Shown here: positions 12,372 through 24,959 of the stretch, one piece after another
Position numbering within the stretch: position 1 is the stretch's first letter
How the letters are laid out: each line of letters begins with the position of its first letter
Translations under genes and position numbers: made by a program
DNA from: Gnetum montanum
Lineage: Eukaryota > Streptophyta > Gnetopsida > Gnetales > Gnetaceae
NCBI GenBank assembly: GCA_015680685.1
Contig: MNCI01013673.1
Location: 396,621 to 460,620, forward strand
DNA length: 64,000 nt
Direction: 5' to 3'
The notes under the pieces: model-generated
Database searches by the model: none
The model's input: the letters and a program-made list of their open reading frames with translations, nothing else
What the model was told of the DNA's origin: nothing

Positions 12372-13301
12372 TTATGAGTGTCAAAGTATCATGTTGATGG
12401 GCCCTTATCGAGGTGGCCTTATCGATGGGCCCTATCTATGTGGTGTTGCCCCATCAATGAGGCCATGTTAACATAGCATTTTCTATGTCTATGAGGCCTC
12501 ATTGACACAACCCAATAATAAAAAATATAAATAAAAATTCATACTCATGTTTATGGGGATCCAAGTTATAGTAGTAGTAGATATTTTGTAGTTTTTCCAT
12601 TTGAGGGTTGGAATATTTCTCTAAGTGCTCGTAGAAGGAGTTAGAAAGTGTACAAATATTTATTCAAGCATTGTTGTACTTGAACACACCAGTGTGTATG
12701 ACAATAAAGATGAGCCTTTTAATCAAACCTTGCAACACTTGGATTAAATTAATAATTCATTATGTATTTATTTTTAGTAATTATGTAATTAATTAAGCTA
12801 AATTAGAGTTCAAAAAATTAGCTAACTAATTAAGCTAAATAAATTAAACACATAAGTATGACTGCTTTGAGTGTAAACATGTATTCACTTGGTAATCCTA
12901 GCAACATTATTACTTGGTGCACCCAGTAGTGTAGTGCTTGGTACTCCTAGAAGTGGGTACCTAGATTTAGGACATGTACAAAAAATAGGACCATATGCTT
13001 ATGTTAGGACTAGTTAGAGATTATTTAAGTCATTAAATTAAATTAGTTATTAAATTACTTCATCTCTCTACTTTAAGCACTAAGGAACATAAAACATAAA
13101 ATAATAAAAATCATATACCTTGATTACACTTAACCATACCTTTGTGCATCACAAGTGTAATTGAGAAGACAACGAATGACTGTTAAGGTAAGGTTCACTT
13201 CTTAGAAGACTAGTGTATTATAAGACATAGAGTCCACAGAATCACATGAATGCTTTGTGATTCATATGGTTGGGTGTAAGGGTACCCTTCACTACTCATT
13301 A
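12372..13301 (+). repeat. 3' LTR of E1
   Basis: About 930 bases starting TTATGAGTG (a decayed TGATGAG) and ending near CACTACTCATTA. U3 holds repeated ATCGATGGGCC/GGCCTCAT blocks at 12396-12505, then TATAAATA at 12526-12533. Downstream, an AATAAAGA signal lies near 12704 in a segment alignable with the R/U5 of E2. The final 250 bases match the truncated 5' LTR. Confidence 0.75.
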
Positions 13302-13404
13302 GCTAGATATTAATTTCACTAAAATTTCAACCAATGTCTAGGGATTGTAAAGCATTCATCCATTCATATCATCTTAGTTATGATAGCTAGCATATAGTTG
13401 AAGT

Positions 13405-14702
13405 TAGAGCCATTGGATATAAGAAATACATTTTTACATTGAGATTTAGAGGAGAAGATCTACATGCAGATACCAAAAGGGTTGGATATCAAGAAAGATG
13501 TCATATGTAGGTTGAGAAAACGTCTCTATGGCTTGAAGCAAGCACCTTAATAATGGTATTAAAAATTTGATGATTTCATGATTATCTAGGATTACACTTG
13601 ATGTGCAATTGATCAATGTATGCACCTTCATAAAATAGGTTAAGATAAGTGTATGGTGTTAATTTTATAAGTCGATGACATGTTACTAGATAGAAATGAT
13701 GTTGTTAAAATAAAGAGGCAGAAGCAAAACATGTCAAAAGCTTTTACAACTGAGAATCTTAGGGCTACCAAACAGATATTGGTAATGAAGATCCATAGAA
13801 ATAGAAAATGTCTAGAAAATGTGGTTTGTTATGGCTATCATAGGCTAATTATATTAGAAAAGTGTTGGAACATTTTAACATGTGGAATTATGTTCTTGTG
13901 AGTACTCCATTGGGATGACACTTCTAATTGTCAAAAAGGGATGAAGCTTAGACTAAGAAGGAAGTTCATGCTATGTCATCCATTTCTTATATCTTTATTC
14001 TAAGAAGTTTGATTCATGTAATTGTTTATACTAGAGTTTACATTGCCTATGTAGTAGGAGTAGTATCATGATTCATGAACAATCTTGTAAAGAAACATTG
14101 GGAAGTTGTCAAATGGATACTATAGTACCTAAAAGGTGTAATGCACTATTCATTACACTTTGGTGGTTCTCAATTTTGTCTTGTTGGTTATTTTGATGTA
14201 GAGTATGCTAGTTGCAGATATACACATAGATCTACCATAGGTTATATGTTCACTATTGGTGATGGAGTTGTAAGTTGGATGTCCTATCTTTAATCTCATG
14301 TGGTTTTTTCTACTATTAAGACTAAGTATGTTGCTCTTAGCAAAGGAGAAAAAGAGCTATTATTATTAAATAACATATTATGTTGGATTGAACATAATCA
14401 ACAAAGGTACACATTATATAGTGATAGCTAGAGTGTCTTGTTCTTATGTAGGAATGTAGCATACCATGCTCGTAGAAAGAATATGGATGTGTGATAACAC
14501 TTTGTTTAAGAGTTGGTTGAAGCTAGAAAGCTTAGTGTATCAAAGATATCTACTCAATAAAATTTTTTAGATTTCTTAACAAAGGTAGTGGCTAGATGCA
14601 AAAATTTAGATTACTGTGAAGGCACTGGCATAGTTCCTTGTTGGAAATGACTTTAAAAAGCAATGCATGTCTAGAAGAAAAGTTTTCTTCAAGTGGGACA
14701 AT
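13405..14702 (+). pseudogene. Ty1/copia pol fragment: RT and RNase H
   Basis: A plus-strand decayed reading with diagnostic copia signatures. L-D-I-R-N-T-F-L and L-E-E-K-I-Y-M lie at about 13410-13470, and L-Y-G-L-K-Q-A-P at about 13528-13552. A V-D-D catalytic motif lies near 13675. The RNase H block at 14095-14500 has W-E-V-V-K-W-I-L, R-S-T-I-G-Y and Y-H-A-R. At least eight stops or shifts break it. Gag, protease and integrase are not seen in this window, so it is a 5'-truncated remnant. A polypurine-like CAAGTGGGA precedes the probable LTR. Confidence 0.8.
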
Positions 14703-15238
14703 TGTTATTATGAAGATGAATTCAGAAAAGAATATTTTATAATAGGCAACAACCATGAATTATTTTATTTTTTAGTCATGTTTTTAATTTTTGTTTATAT
14801 TCCCCAATTATAATGATTCATAATAGCCATTCTTATGTGGTTGAAATTTTTTCCTACTTTTAAGATTAGCTCATTCTTATGTAAAGGGCCTTGGATCCTT
14901 GGATTTTTTTTTGGATATTTTACTTAACTAAGTAGAGACAAGGTTCTTCTATGAAGGCTAAAGTCTTGTTTTAACATTGTTATTCTTTTCCAAAAATTGA
15001 TAGACTATCTACTTTCCCATGGTTATTTCCCTTTACATCAAAGTGTTTTACTATGTAAATATTGTGGTTGTTTATGTGCTATTTTTATTATTTTCTTTTA
15101 ATCATTATTTTTTCTCTCTCTTTCATATCTTATGTAAAAATTAATAGGTGTTATTACCATTTCTTAATATTAAGTTAGATGTTTATTAGTTTATCAATAA
15201 ATATAGAGATCAAATTTAGTTCTTAAGTTTCATATACA
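14703..15238 (+). repeat. Probable 3' LTR of the copia remnant
   Basis: Begins TGTTATTATG directly after the polypurine-like CAAGTGGGA, as in many plant copia elements. The end is placed at TTCATATACA only because it is a plausible CA terminus. No second copy is present to confirm the limits. Confidence 0.4.
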
Positions 15239-16162
15239 AACTTTCTATGATAAAATGTGCTAAAACATTTAGAGTTGTTCTTGCATCTACTAAGATCAAT
15301 AAATACCTAACAAGATTAACTATAGCATCATGGTTCTTAGCTTGTTTAACTAATGATAATAAAATAGGAATAATACCAAATCATGCATATAACAAGAAAA
15401 GGGTTATCCAAATAACAAGAAGACATGTTAATAATGTAATTGGATGCATCTTCAACTTGAGAAATAAGTACCTTACCATCACTCAAAATGATGGTCCCTT
15501 ATGTGTAATAAATCTTAAACAAATAAAATAACTTTAATTAGTAATTCAACTAGCACATCCCAAGTCTATATATTACAAAGTATATCTAATTTGAGAAAGC
15601 ATAGCCATGTCTTGAAATTATAGCTACAGAAATTACATAATTCCAATAAGGATTTTATATGAACTAAACAATGCTTATAAATTAGATCATTAAAAATCTC
15701 ACATATACAAATCAACTATCTTCTTGGTACTGTTTCAAATTAAATAAAAAAAACAATTGCAATACAATTTTAATATCCAAATCAAAGTACATAATACAAC
15801 TCTCTTGAAAAGTACCATTTCAAATCTTACCCAAAGAAACCTAATAAACAATGCAAGATGTATGCATAAATCAAATATCTTTTTTGTATATCTTCCAAAA
15901 AAAGAAAATGATGTATTTGTAAAATGATTTGAAAAATAATACACTAACAAAATATACAGATCAAGTGCAAGATACACTTACAATACAAAAAGTAGTTCTT
16001 ATGATCAAGTATAGGATACCTTTGAAACACTTAAAATAATTTGTGTTGTCTAAGATAATAAAATTTTAGAATATAGCATTGAAAATTCCCAATAAAACAT
16101 TGAATATGGTTACTCATATATAAGATTGGATGTGTTGTGATATCCTATAAGAAAAGTAGACA

Positions 16163-16661
16163 ACTTTGAGAGAAAGATAAAATCCTTGTCCAACAAAAAA
16201 AAAATGTCTAAAAGTAACCCTGCATATTTTTCTTAAGCTTATTTGAATAAATAAAATAAATGAAATGTGTAATAAATAAGAACATTTAACCCTCTTCTTA
16301 TTAAGGATAGCAAATTGCATCATCTTAGACTTGTTCTACAATCACTAGATGAAATTGAGGCAAAGATCAATAAGATGATGGAAAGGAATGAAGGGGAAGT
16401 GGTCTTAGGAATTGGGCCTTTTTATTCATTCAATAACACAAGCATACTATGAGAACCAATGAAACACATTCAAGGGATATAAAGTAGTGTTGAAGTAATT
16501 CAAAACTTTTAGAGAAAGATAAAATCCTTGTCCAAAAAATAAAACAATGTGTGAAAGTAACCCTGCATATTTTTCTTAAGCTTATTTGAATAAATAAAAT
16601 AAATGAAATGTGTAAGAAAGAAGAACATTTAACCCTCTTTTTATTAAGGATAGCAAAGTGC
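16163..16661 (+). repeat. Direct repeat pair of about 150-160 bases
   Basis: Copies at about 16163-16325 and 16513-16661. Both run from GAGAAAGATAAAATCCTTG through ATTTTTCTTAAGCTTATT to AAGGATAGCAAA. They are highly similar, with small indels, and are separated by about 190 bases. Confidence 0.75.
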
Positions 16662-16779
16662 TTAAATGCTTCAATGTTGATCCATCACCTCCACTAATGA
16701 TGACCAAGCACAACATGAATAAGAGTTAAGGTTGTAATATATAACAAATGGAGTGAAAATTTATAGATATTCATTATAT

Positions 16780-17815
16780 AGATTTAAATATTTTTAACCC
16801 CATAATCAATGACAAGATAACATGTGTAATTTGTACATTAGAATTATTTTTCAATGTTACATCATTGTTTTGCAACATTACCATAACACAAACCTAACAT
16901 GTACTATACCTCAAAGGTTATAATCTATCTCGAATAAGGAAAAACATGTCAAACTTCAAGTATAACATATTATTCTTTTATTCACTCAACAATACAAGCA
17001 TACTATACATACCAATTTAATACAATCAAGATATAATGAGAAGTGTTGAAGTAGTTAAGACTTAGAAGATGACTACAAACAAGAACTCAATTGGATATAT
17101 AATTATTACACATATGAAACAATCATTGATAATAGCATGTTATTCAAAATATTAAAGAAAAAGACAATGTCAATATTATTAGATCAAATAACATATTAGC
17201 ACAAGAGATTTGATATTCTTCTCAAGCATAATAATAACATTGTATCCACCTTTTCTTACATTTGATCCAAATATATATATACCTACCATTTATATTATGG
17301 ATTACAATTAAAGAATTATGACATGAAAAATAATAATCTATGTCTTTTCCTATCTACCTTTTTATTAGAAATCTTCCAATTTCAACATTATTGTTGAAAT
17401 AGTACATTCGTATCTTGTAAAAAATCCATCACATTCAAAATTTTCAAATCAACATTTTCGTTCATGATTCTCAAACCAACTTTTCATATAGTTATTATAA
17501 GTAGAATTTAATATTTTTAACCTGACACTCAATAAGAAGATAAAATGTGGAATTTGTACATCACAATTACTTTTTGATATTACATCATTGTTTTGTAACA
17601 TCATTACAACATAGACCTAACATGTAACACACCTCAAAGGTTATAAGCTATCCTGAATAAAGGCAAACATGTTAAACTTCAAGTATAACATCTTGTTTTT
17701 TTCTTCATTCAATAACACAAGCATACTATGAAAACCTAACAAACATAGTCAAGGGATATAAAGCAGTGTTGAAGTAATTCAAATCTAGATGATGATTACA
17801 AACAAGAACACAAGA
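16780..17815 (+). repeat. Direct repeat pair of about 300 bases
   Basis: Copies at about 16780-17095 and 17505-17815 share TTTAATATTTTTAACC-like starts, ACATCATTGTTTTG, CCTCAAAGGTTATAA and ACAAGCATACTATG, and an ACAAACAAGAAC end. A third partial copy of the distal part lies at 16420-16510, so the block is a three-fold, diverged segmental duplication. Confidence 0.7.
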
Positions 17816-19869
17816 TATGAGTACATTAACTTTAGAATTCATGCTTAATTTCAAAAACTCTTATACAATTGTTATCTACTTTGAATTATTATTATGAAAA
17901 TACAATATTTATATATTATTCCTCTTTCTAGCTATGAATTTGAAAACTCTTTATGATTATTTTGATATTTTAGTTTTAAAGACATTGTTTAAAAATATCA
18001 ATAAATTTTGACATTTTTTAAAGTTGTAAATGAAATAAATTATTTTCCCTAACTTGTATGTTTCTACTTTATTTTCATAAAGTTATAAAAAGGTTAAAAT
18101 GATATCATATCTAATAAGAAAAGGTTACCAGGAGTGATCTTCACATCTCTTAACGAACTATGATAGTAGAGATCCAATTGAATATATGTCATCATTTACA
18201 ATGCAAGCCTACTCTCAATAATATGGAATTTCTTTTAAAAAAATTTTGTATGAATTTAGGTTGTACTGATAAAATGTAATATATAAGTATAACCATGAAC
18301 AAATAATTTCATCAACAAATGATTGCCACAAACTATATGTTCAAATTCACAACACAAGCACTATGAGAAATAATTAGTGTTTGTAGTCATTTTACAAATT
18401 CATAAATTCATTTTTATATTATCAAATTGAGGTTGCTCCATTCAATATACCTAATAATGCAAGGTTTGAATGGTGAAAATATTTTGGTCACTATCCATAA
18501 TTTATGATAGATAATTCTTCCTTTTCTTATTCAAGGTGTAAATCATGTTCATTATTTTTTAATACACATCTTAGAGTTAGAAATATATACAAAAATAGGT
18601 TTGGTTGGACAAGAATGACTTATTACTTATGTTCCACCATATAGAAAAGACCTATCACTTGCACTCCATCAAAGTTTGCTTTCTATCAAGTTGTGTATAC
18701 AATAAACAAGTAGAACATAAGTTACTTTTGACATAATTATATGCAAGTGAATAATATAGGTTCTCCTTTTACACAAAATTTACACATATTATACAACTTA
18801 ATGGTGAACTAATATTTGAAGATATGTAATAACTAGTCACTTAAGTATTTTTGACAAGTCTTTATGTTGAAGGTTCTAATTATAATGAAGATCCATAAAT
18901 TTTGGATAATTTTCTTGCTTGTAAAGTCAATAAAATCAACATTTTTTTTTTTTACTATTTTTATGTTCTATTTATAATATTTACACTTGTTTCATGTACA
19001 ACATGTTGGATATGTTAATAAATCTTCACTATTTTCTTTTTAATAGTTTTTATAACCAAAATTTTTGCTCTAAATAAAAGCTCCTTTTCTTTCTAATCTT
19101 GCAAAATTAGTATTAGACTCATAGCTTACAAGAATGAAAGAAATTTAGAAAAAAATTTAACAAAAATACATAGTAGCTATATGCAATGTTTTCATAGTTG
19201 AAACTTACATATTAAAATTTTTGGATAAGTCTTCATAAAAAACATATTACCACCTTGGTTACCAATAAAATCATGGTTTACTACATGATCTAAAAAGATA
19301 AATAGAAAGTCATAATATCCATCAACATTTTACAATCCTACCTATAAACAAGAAAAATTATTTACCGAGTTTGACATTAATGACTAATGTTACAACATCA
19401 TAAAATTAAACCTAGAATTTTTAGCTTCCAAATTAATAGCCATAAAACTATGCTGACACTTCACCATTAAATGTAGATAATGAATACTATTATGTAGAAA
19501 ACAATGTATTTCTTACATTAAAGGTGTATTTAAGAAAGTAACTAAAATATTATAGAAACATGATACAATAATAATATTTAAACTTTATACTTAATATGAG
19601 GTAGCAAGGGGTTTGGCAATAAAGGTTTTAGCATTAACGATTTCTACCATGAGGATTTTAACATCAATTTAATCTAAGATAGTAGAAAGGCCAATTAGCA
19701 ACAAGCTAGATTAATTGATATTTTATTAGTGAGGATTTTTTGCAAAAGAGATTAAGCCATCTACCCCAAAAATTTAAACATTTTATCACAGAATAATCAT
19801 AGGACATCAAAACAAAAATTCTAAATGCAACTACTCTTAAAGAATTCTAGTCACATAATGAGAGCATAT

Positions 19870-20183
19870 AGTTAGAAAAATGACATTGTTGGATAAAATC
19901 CATGAACAAAACAAAGAAATTATTTGAAGGTTATTAGCCCTCAAGGAGAAGATTGAGGAAGAAAAAAGTGACTAGTGTTGCTCTAAAGGATAATGAACAA
20001 ATTTTAATGACATTAGTAGAACTTGAATTCAATGTAGAGGAAAATTAAAATGAATTTAATCTTTAAAGAATAGAGACAAAGATAGGATTTAAAATCACAA
20101 AAGATTTGAAAGAGCAAAACAAAAATAAGGGTAAAAGAAATAAATTTACATGTTATAGATATCCAAAGATAGAGGATGAAATA
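19870..20183 (+). mobile_element. LINE piece 1 (ORF1 region)
   Basis: Plus-strand, Lys/Glu-rich decayed reading interrupted at 20183 by element B. The last bases, AAATA at 20179-20183, are repeated right after B at 40658-40662. With B and one AAATA removed, the reading from 20148 continues without a shift into 40663 and on for about ten codons. The left limit is uncertain. Confidence 0.55.
20179..20183. repeat. Target-site duplication of element B, left copy
   Basis: AAATA immediately outside the TG end of the left LTR. The identical right copy is at 40658-40662. Five bases is the usual duplication size for LTR retrotransposons. Confidence 0.85.
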
Positions 20184-21715
20184 TGTAGCAACCAAAAATG
20201 TTGGCAGCTGGAAAAATGCCAACGGACCATCGGTCACTGACAGTCTTTACCCCTTTTTCGCGAGAGGGCCATGCTGGATGGGATAGAAACGGGATGCCCT
20301 AAACGGTCTGGTCGATCAAACAGGGACTTAGTGGGTGTTAATATAACCTTTTGCAATGTGTAATTTGAAAATTGAGACTGATAGCACAAAGTAATGCTTA
20401 AATGCAAAATAGATAGAAAATAGTGTAAAATGCAATAGTAAATAGGGGATAATGTAAAATGCAGTTAGAAAAATGCACTGCTTCGAAGCTATAACCTCGC
20501 TCTATCAAGATGGATACAATCGGTTGCATAGTGTTGGGAGGTGCAGAGATCCTGAGAGTAACCTAGATGTGTAGAGAGAGATGGTGTGTGCTTGAACGTG
20601 GGCTCAGTCATCAACAATGCAAAGTGCTACCAAGGTTGTAGAAAAGAATAGGACAGGATGCCAACTGAAAGCGCTAACTATTTACAAGGTCAAACAGAAA
20701 GCTTACAATGCTTGAGATTACAGTGCCAACTTTTTTCTTGTTAGCCAAAAAAATCGTTAGCTGACTAGATTGCTCAGAAAATTGGAACCTGGACCTTGAT
20801 GGTCATTGGGGTATTTATAGGGCCTAGGGCACACAAAAGATGTGATTTGGACACCACATGCTCTAGGCTTATGCTGACCTATCTATGCTGCACGTGCTAG
20901 CATGACCATTGGACGAGCCTGCCATGCTATAATTACAAACCTGCCACATCGTAATTACGCTGTCAGAGCAAAGGTGCAATTAGGTGAGGTGCATTAATGT
21001 CATGTAATCACTTGCCACATTTTTCTATGCTTTGTAGCGTACCATGTTTGGTGTGGCATAGCATTTTGTTATGTTGTGCTACACTACGCAGCGTAGCTGT
21101 CAGTTTGAAGTGAGAAACTTACATTGTGTCCTACTTCATGCATTAGAAACCTTTGGAGTGTGCTAACTATTTGTCACATTTTTACTATGCTATACTACAC
21201 TACGTAGCATATCGTAGCATAGAAACTGGCCTTAGTTGGAAAAACGTCATCAATCTGCAAATTTTGCCTTTTGCATTACGAAATTTGCAAACTTGTTGAT
21301 CCCACCCTTTGAGTTGCCTTCTATCACTTTTGCAAAATTTCTACGCCTCATTGTGCCTTGTAGCTTAGCATAGGGTAGCAACAAACATGACTTGGTTTTG
21401 CCAAGTTTTCCACTTTCTGATGGAAGGAGACATTTCCGAAGGACTTGAAGTCAGGCGAGGGGGCTAATCGTCCAGCTTTGCTACGTTGTGCTATGCTACG
21501 TAGCATAGCATAACATAGAACTGTGCTTCTGCAAACATCTTTTAAATTTTGCTACGCTACACAGTGTAGCATAGCAAGACTTCTTGACTTAGAAAACTTG
21601 CTAAACTGGACAATCTGAACATCAGAGCATCCATCTCCTGAAGAACTACCGTAATGCTACACAAATTGCAAAGGCTTGGTGAAGTAGGCATGCCTTCAAA
21701 TTTTCGGGTGTTTCA
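20184..21715 (-). repeat. 3' LTR of element B
   Basis: 1,532 bases, alignable end to end with 39146-40657. On the minus strand it starts TGAAACACCC and ends GGTTGCTACA. TATTTATA at 20812-20819 is the minus-strand TATA box. U3 (20820-21715) contains several palindromic clusters built from CTACGTAG and GCATAGC. Confidence 0.9.
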
Positions 21716-21728
21716 TTGGCCCCTCTTT
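21716..21728 (-). other. Polypurine tract of element B
   Basis: On the minus strand AAAGAGGGGCCAA abuts the TGAAAC start of the 3' LTR. This fixes the orientation of the element as minus. Confidence 0.8.
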
Positions 21729-23076
21729 GTCGACGTCTAGAGGATGGGCTCGAGAGACGTTGACAAAGAAAACAAAACACCATAAAAGGAACGATGCTAA
21801 CGTTGCTGCTCGGTGAGTGTCAAGACATCACTTGGCTATGCTTGAGAGTGTTGCATTGGTTTCCAGGAAAAGGGCAAAGATGAGGTTTAGCAAAGTCCCT
21901 TATCGGAGTGCTCATAAGGGACTTGTTCACATTTTCATTAGTACTCTCGCTAACCTTCGACCTCTTGCAGGACAAGTGTTTCCTTCGAAGGATGAGTTGT
22001 GTTACATCCGCGAAGGGTTTTGACCTACCTATAGATGCTTCCCATGCGGCGAGCTATGTTACAAACATCATGGAATTTACACACTAAAGTAGTCAAGCTA
22101 GTTGAGGCACTCACTTCACGATGTCGTAGCACTTGCTACTGTGGCTTCGACGTGCTTTCAGCTATGCCCTGTAAGCATGACGGAGAGCAAAACAACCACA
22201 ATGCGAAGTGAGGGCGAAAGTATTACTTGTCGCAGACATTGTTGAAGCTCTTGGACACCCATGCTAGTGCACAGTGTCCAAAGCAGGAAGGCCAACAATG
22301 GCCTTGGTAGCATCGTTGTGGTGGAGCTGGCGTCGATAGCGCCGGGAGCTGCTATGAGTGCGAATGCTATGGAATCCCTACCAAAGGTATGCATTCTATG
22401 TTCAGCTATGGGATTAGCTACCACATAGCTAAACATCGTTTGAGCTTAGGCATTGGCAGGGGGTTGGAGGATGACAATATTGTGGTTGGGCCACAATACT
22501 ACTAGACCTCCAGTGGTGGGAACTAGCCAAGGAACTACCGTCAGGGCAATGGACCATGGTGGCGGTAGGTCTAGAGGGCTAGTGTGATGTCATATGACAT
22601 CTCTGGAGGGTCAGCATGATGCCAATGGTGGTAGCATTGCATGTGTTCTAGATCGTGTTCCCAGTGCATCATGAATCATGTTCTGGAGCTGCAACCTCCC
22701 ACATCCATGTCGGCACTATGCATGCTCATTCGATGTGTACTTGGCATGGATGCATGCTAGGGATGTGACACGAACCCAATTTAAGGTCTTAGTAGACCAT
22801 GTGCTAGTTCAGGATCCCAGCAAACTATTGTGATGCTTTAAGGTCCCAACAGATCATACATGCCAGTTTAATATCATGGAAGATGTGCCATGCCAGTTTA
22901 TAGTCATAGTGGACTAGTTGTGCTAGTTCTATGTTGTAGCAGACAGTTGCTGCCAGTTTATCGTCGTAGTGGATGCTGCTCGTTGCTGCTAGTTTAATGT
23001 CATTGCGGACCCTGCTTGATGTTTTTTCCAGTTTAACCTCTTAGTGGATGGTGCATGGTGTCATTGGCTTCATGCT
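21729..23076 (-). other. Element B 3' untranslated region
   Basis: Between integrase and the polypurine tract. No convincing ORF. The proximal part (22780-23060) holds the hairpin-repeat array listed separately. ORFs at 21817-22023 and 22158-22436 have no domain and no conserved counterpart here. Confidence 0.5.
22780..23060 (+). repeat. Hairpin-repeat array 1 in element B
   Basis: Six or more degenerate units of the form GCTAGTTTA-GTC-N6-GAC, for example GTCATAGTGGAC and GTCATTGCGGAC, spaced 40-60 bases apart. The inverted GTC/GAC arms can form a short stem. Arrays 2 and 3 are at 26755-26950 and 31895-32090, all in the same orientation. Confidence 0.6.
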
Positions 23077-24219
23077 TCATATGTAGTACTGCTTGAGGTA
23101 TGAGTGATTCACTAGGTTGGCGAACTCGTTGCCTTCCATGTTTGCCAGCTTGAAGGCTCCATTCCCGAAGGCTTTAGTGACCATGTAAGGGCCTTCCCAG
23201 TTAGTTGATAATTTTCTCACATACTCACGGATAGCCTTGAGAATGAGGTCTCCCTTCTGTACTGGCCATTGATGCGGGTCTGCATGGTGCTTTTGTTGTT
23301 TCTTGCTCTGGTAGTGCTCTATGCATCTCTGCATCTACGTGCACTCCTCCTCTATTGAGTCAAGGTTGATGATCCACAACTCATTGTTCTAGGCTTCACT
23401 TACAACATTCGAGAGGATCATCTAGAGTGATGGTACCTACAACTCAAGAGGCAACACAGCTTCAGATCTATAAACAAGGCTGTAAGGAGTCTTACTTGTT
23501 GTGGTTCTGCATGTTTTTTTGTAGGCCCATAGAATGTAGAGGATTTCCTCAGCCCACGGCCTCTTGCTATTGCCAAGCATTTGCTTTAGCAAGTTGATGA
23601 TGGACTTATTTGTAGCCTCTTCCTGTCCGTTCGCATATGGGTAGTACAGAGAGGAGAATGATTGCTTGATGCTTGGATTGCTACAGAAGGTTCAAGTTTC
23701 CGTACTACTAAATTGTGGCCCATTGTCGGTCACAATAGTCATTGGAAGCCCAAGCCTTATCACGATGTTGTCTAGGATGATATGGCAGATTTTTTGAGAC
23801 ATTGTTTTCCTCAGGGGAATAGCTTCCACCCACTTAGTAAAATACTCAGTGGCAATGATAATAAAGCTATGCCCTGTGGAGGACTTAGGCATGATAGGTC
23901 CTATGAGGTCTAGTCCCCATCATTGGAAAGGCCACGTGATTTGTGTTGGATGTAGGTCCGTAGGTAAGATGTGTATGAGATTTGCATATCTTTAGCACAT
24001 GTCACATGTCTTGACTTTTGACAAGTAGTCGCACTCCATGTGAGGCCAATAGTATCCTAGGCATCTGATTTTCGTAGCCATAGCCCTGGGTGCTATGTGT
24101 CCACCGCACAGCCCCTCATGCACTTCATTAACTACCTTCTGCAGCTGCTCCCCATCCACGCATGTCAGTAATATCCCATCGTAGGAGCGTTGACATATAG
24201 CGTCATTCCCTATGAGCAT
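23077..24219 (-). pseudogene. Element B integrase
   Basis: From the minus-strand start at 24219: a zinc-binding region (H...H near 24130-24100, C-D-M-C near 23990), then the catalytic core with G-L-D-L-I-G-P near 23920-23900 and T-D-N-G-P-Q-F near 23715, then a C-terminal domain with W-E-G-P-Y at about 23190-23175. The C-terminal part (23334-23077) is a clean 85-codon reading ending in a stop. Stops and a shift separate core and C-terminus. It would insert the element DNA into the genome. Confidence 0.85.
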
Positions 24220-24469
24220 ATATTTCTAGGCATGCTCTCGGATCACATCTCTCTAAGCAGATGTCATTCCACGTGGAGGTTCTTAGTGTTGCAGGTAGGT
24301 TTTAATGTTAGTCTACCACTCCTGGGTATCCGCAGCACTGATAGAGGTCATGTGTCCTACCTAAGTGATAGGCTCAATACATTCGACAATCACAATTAGA
24401 AGACTTGCGAACAAGTGTGGTGGAATGTTTAATGCAAGGGAGGCTAAGACATCTACCATGATGTTCTCA

Positions 24470-24850
24470 TTACGTGGCACGTGTTGCACATCTATGGTTG
24501 CAAATTGCTTAAGCATGCTTTTTTCTAGGTCATAGTGGGGTTGCAAGTGCATAGCTTTGTAGGTGTAGACCCCAATGATTTGATTTACAACTAGTTGTGA
24601 ATCACCGCAGATTGCCAAGTGTTTTATGTGTAGTGTTTGGGCAGCCGAGAGGCCTCTCAGTAGCCCCTCATACTATGCCACATTATTGGTGCAGGGGAAT
24701 GGAAAATGATAAGTAAATGGGTGCATTTCCCCAAAGGGAAATGTAATGACGGCACCTACACTACCTCCTCGCGAGGTTGAAGTGTTGTCAAAGTGTAAAG
24801 TAGCTTCTAGGTACGATGGAACAATGTTGATAGTGTCAACATGCTCATCT
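24470..24850 (-). pseudogene. Second (archaeal-type) RNase H of element B
   Basis: Located between the ordinary gypsy RNase H and integrase. Motifs in order: H-F-D-N-T-S (first Asp), T-N-N-V-A followed by a stop and Y-E-G-L-L (Glu), I-C-G-D-S-Q-L-V (Asp) and M-V-D-V-L-A (last Asp). This additional domain is typical of the Tat lineage. The first catalytic motif is D-N-T rather than the common D-G-A, and there is one in-frame stop. Confidence 0.75.
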
Positions 24851-24959
24851 GGGAATTGAGGATCTACGGTTGCGTGGTCGTCGATGGGTGAGGCTGTAAG
24901 TTGTGTTGCTATGGCTTGACCCTTAGTTGACTATTTTCTTACATAGTGCAGGTTGAACT

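Larger units (their letters stand above)
1482..13301 (+). mobile_element. E1, decayed Ty3/gypsy element with complete domain order
   Basis: Order on the plus strand: truncated 5' LTR, primer-binding site, gag, protease, RT, RNase H, integrase, a long post-pol region with a coiled-coil ORF remnant, polypurine tract, 3' LTR. The 3' 250 bases of both LTRs align throughout (the AACATAAAACATAAA stretch, and the end near GGTACCCTTCA). Every coding domain is broken by stops and shifts. Gag, PBS, protease and LTR layout are related to E2 and E3, which lack pol. Target duplications cannot be tested because the left LTR is truncated. Confidence 0.8.
15239..19869 (+). other. AT-rich intergenic DNA with local duplications
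   Basis: No supported gene. The 94-codon ORF at 15247-15531 has no motif I recognise and no neighbour that would support it. The stretch holds the duplicated segments listed separately at 16163-16661 and 16780-17815, and is otherwise very AT-rich. Confidence 0.5.

Noticed and set aside
15247-15531. 94-codon ORF in AT-rich DNA
   Set aside because: No recognisable motif, no splice context and no second copy; possibly chance or a decayed transposon piece.
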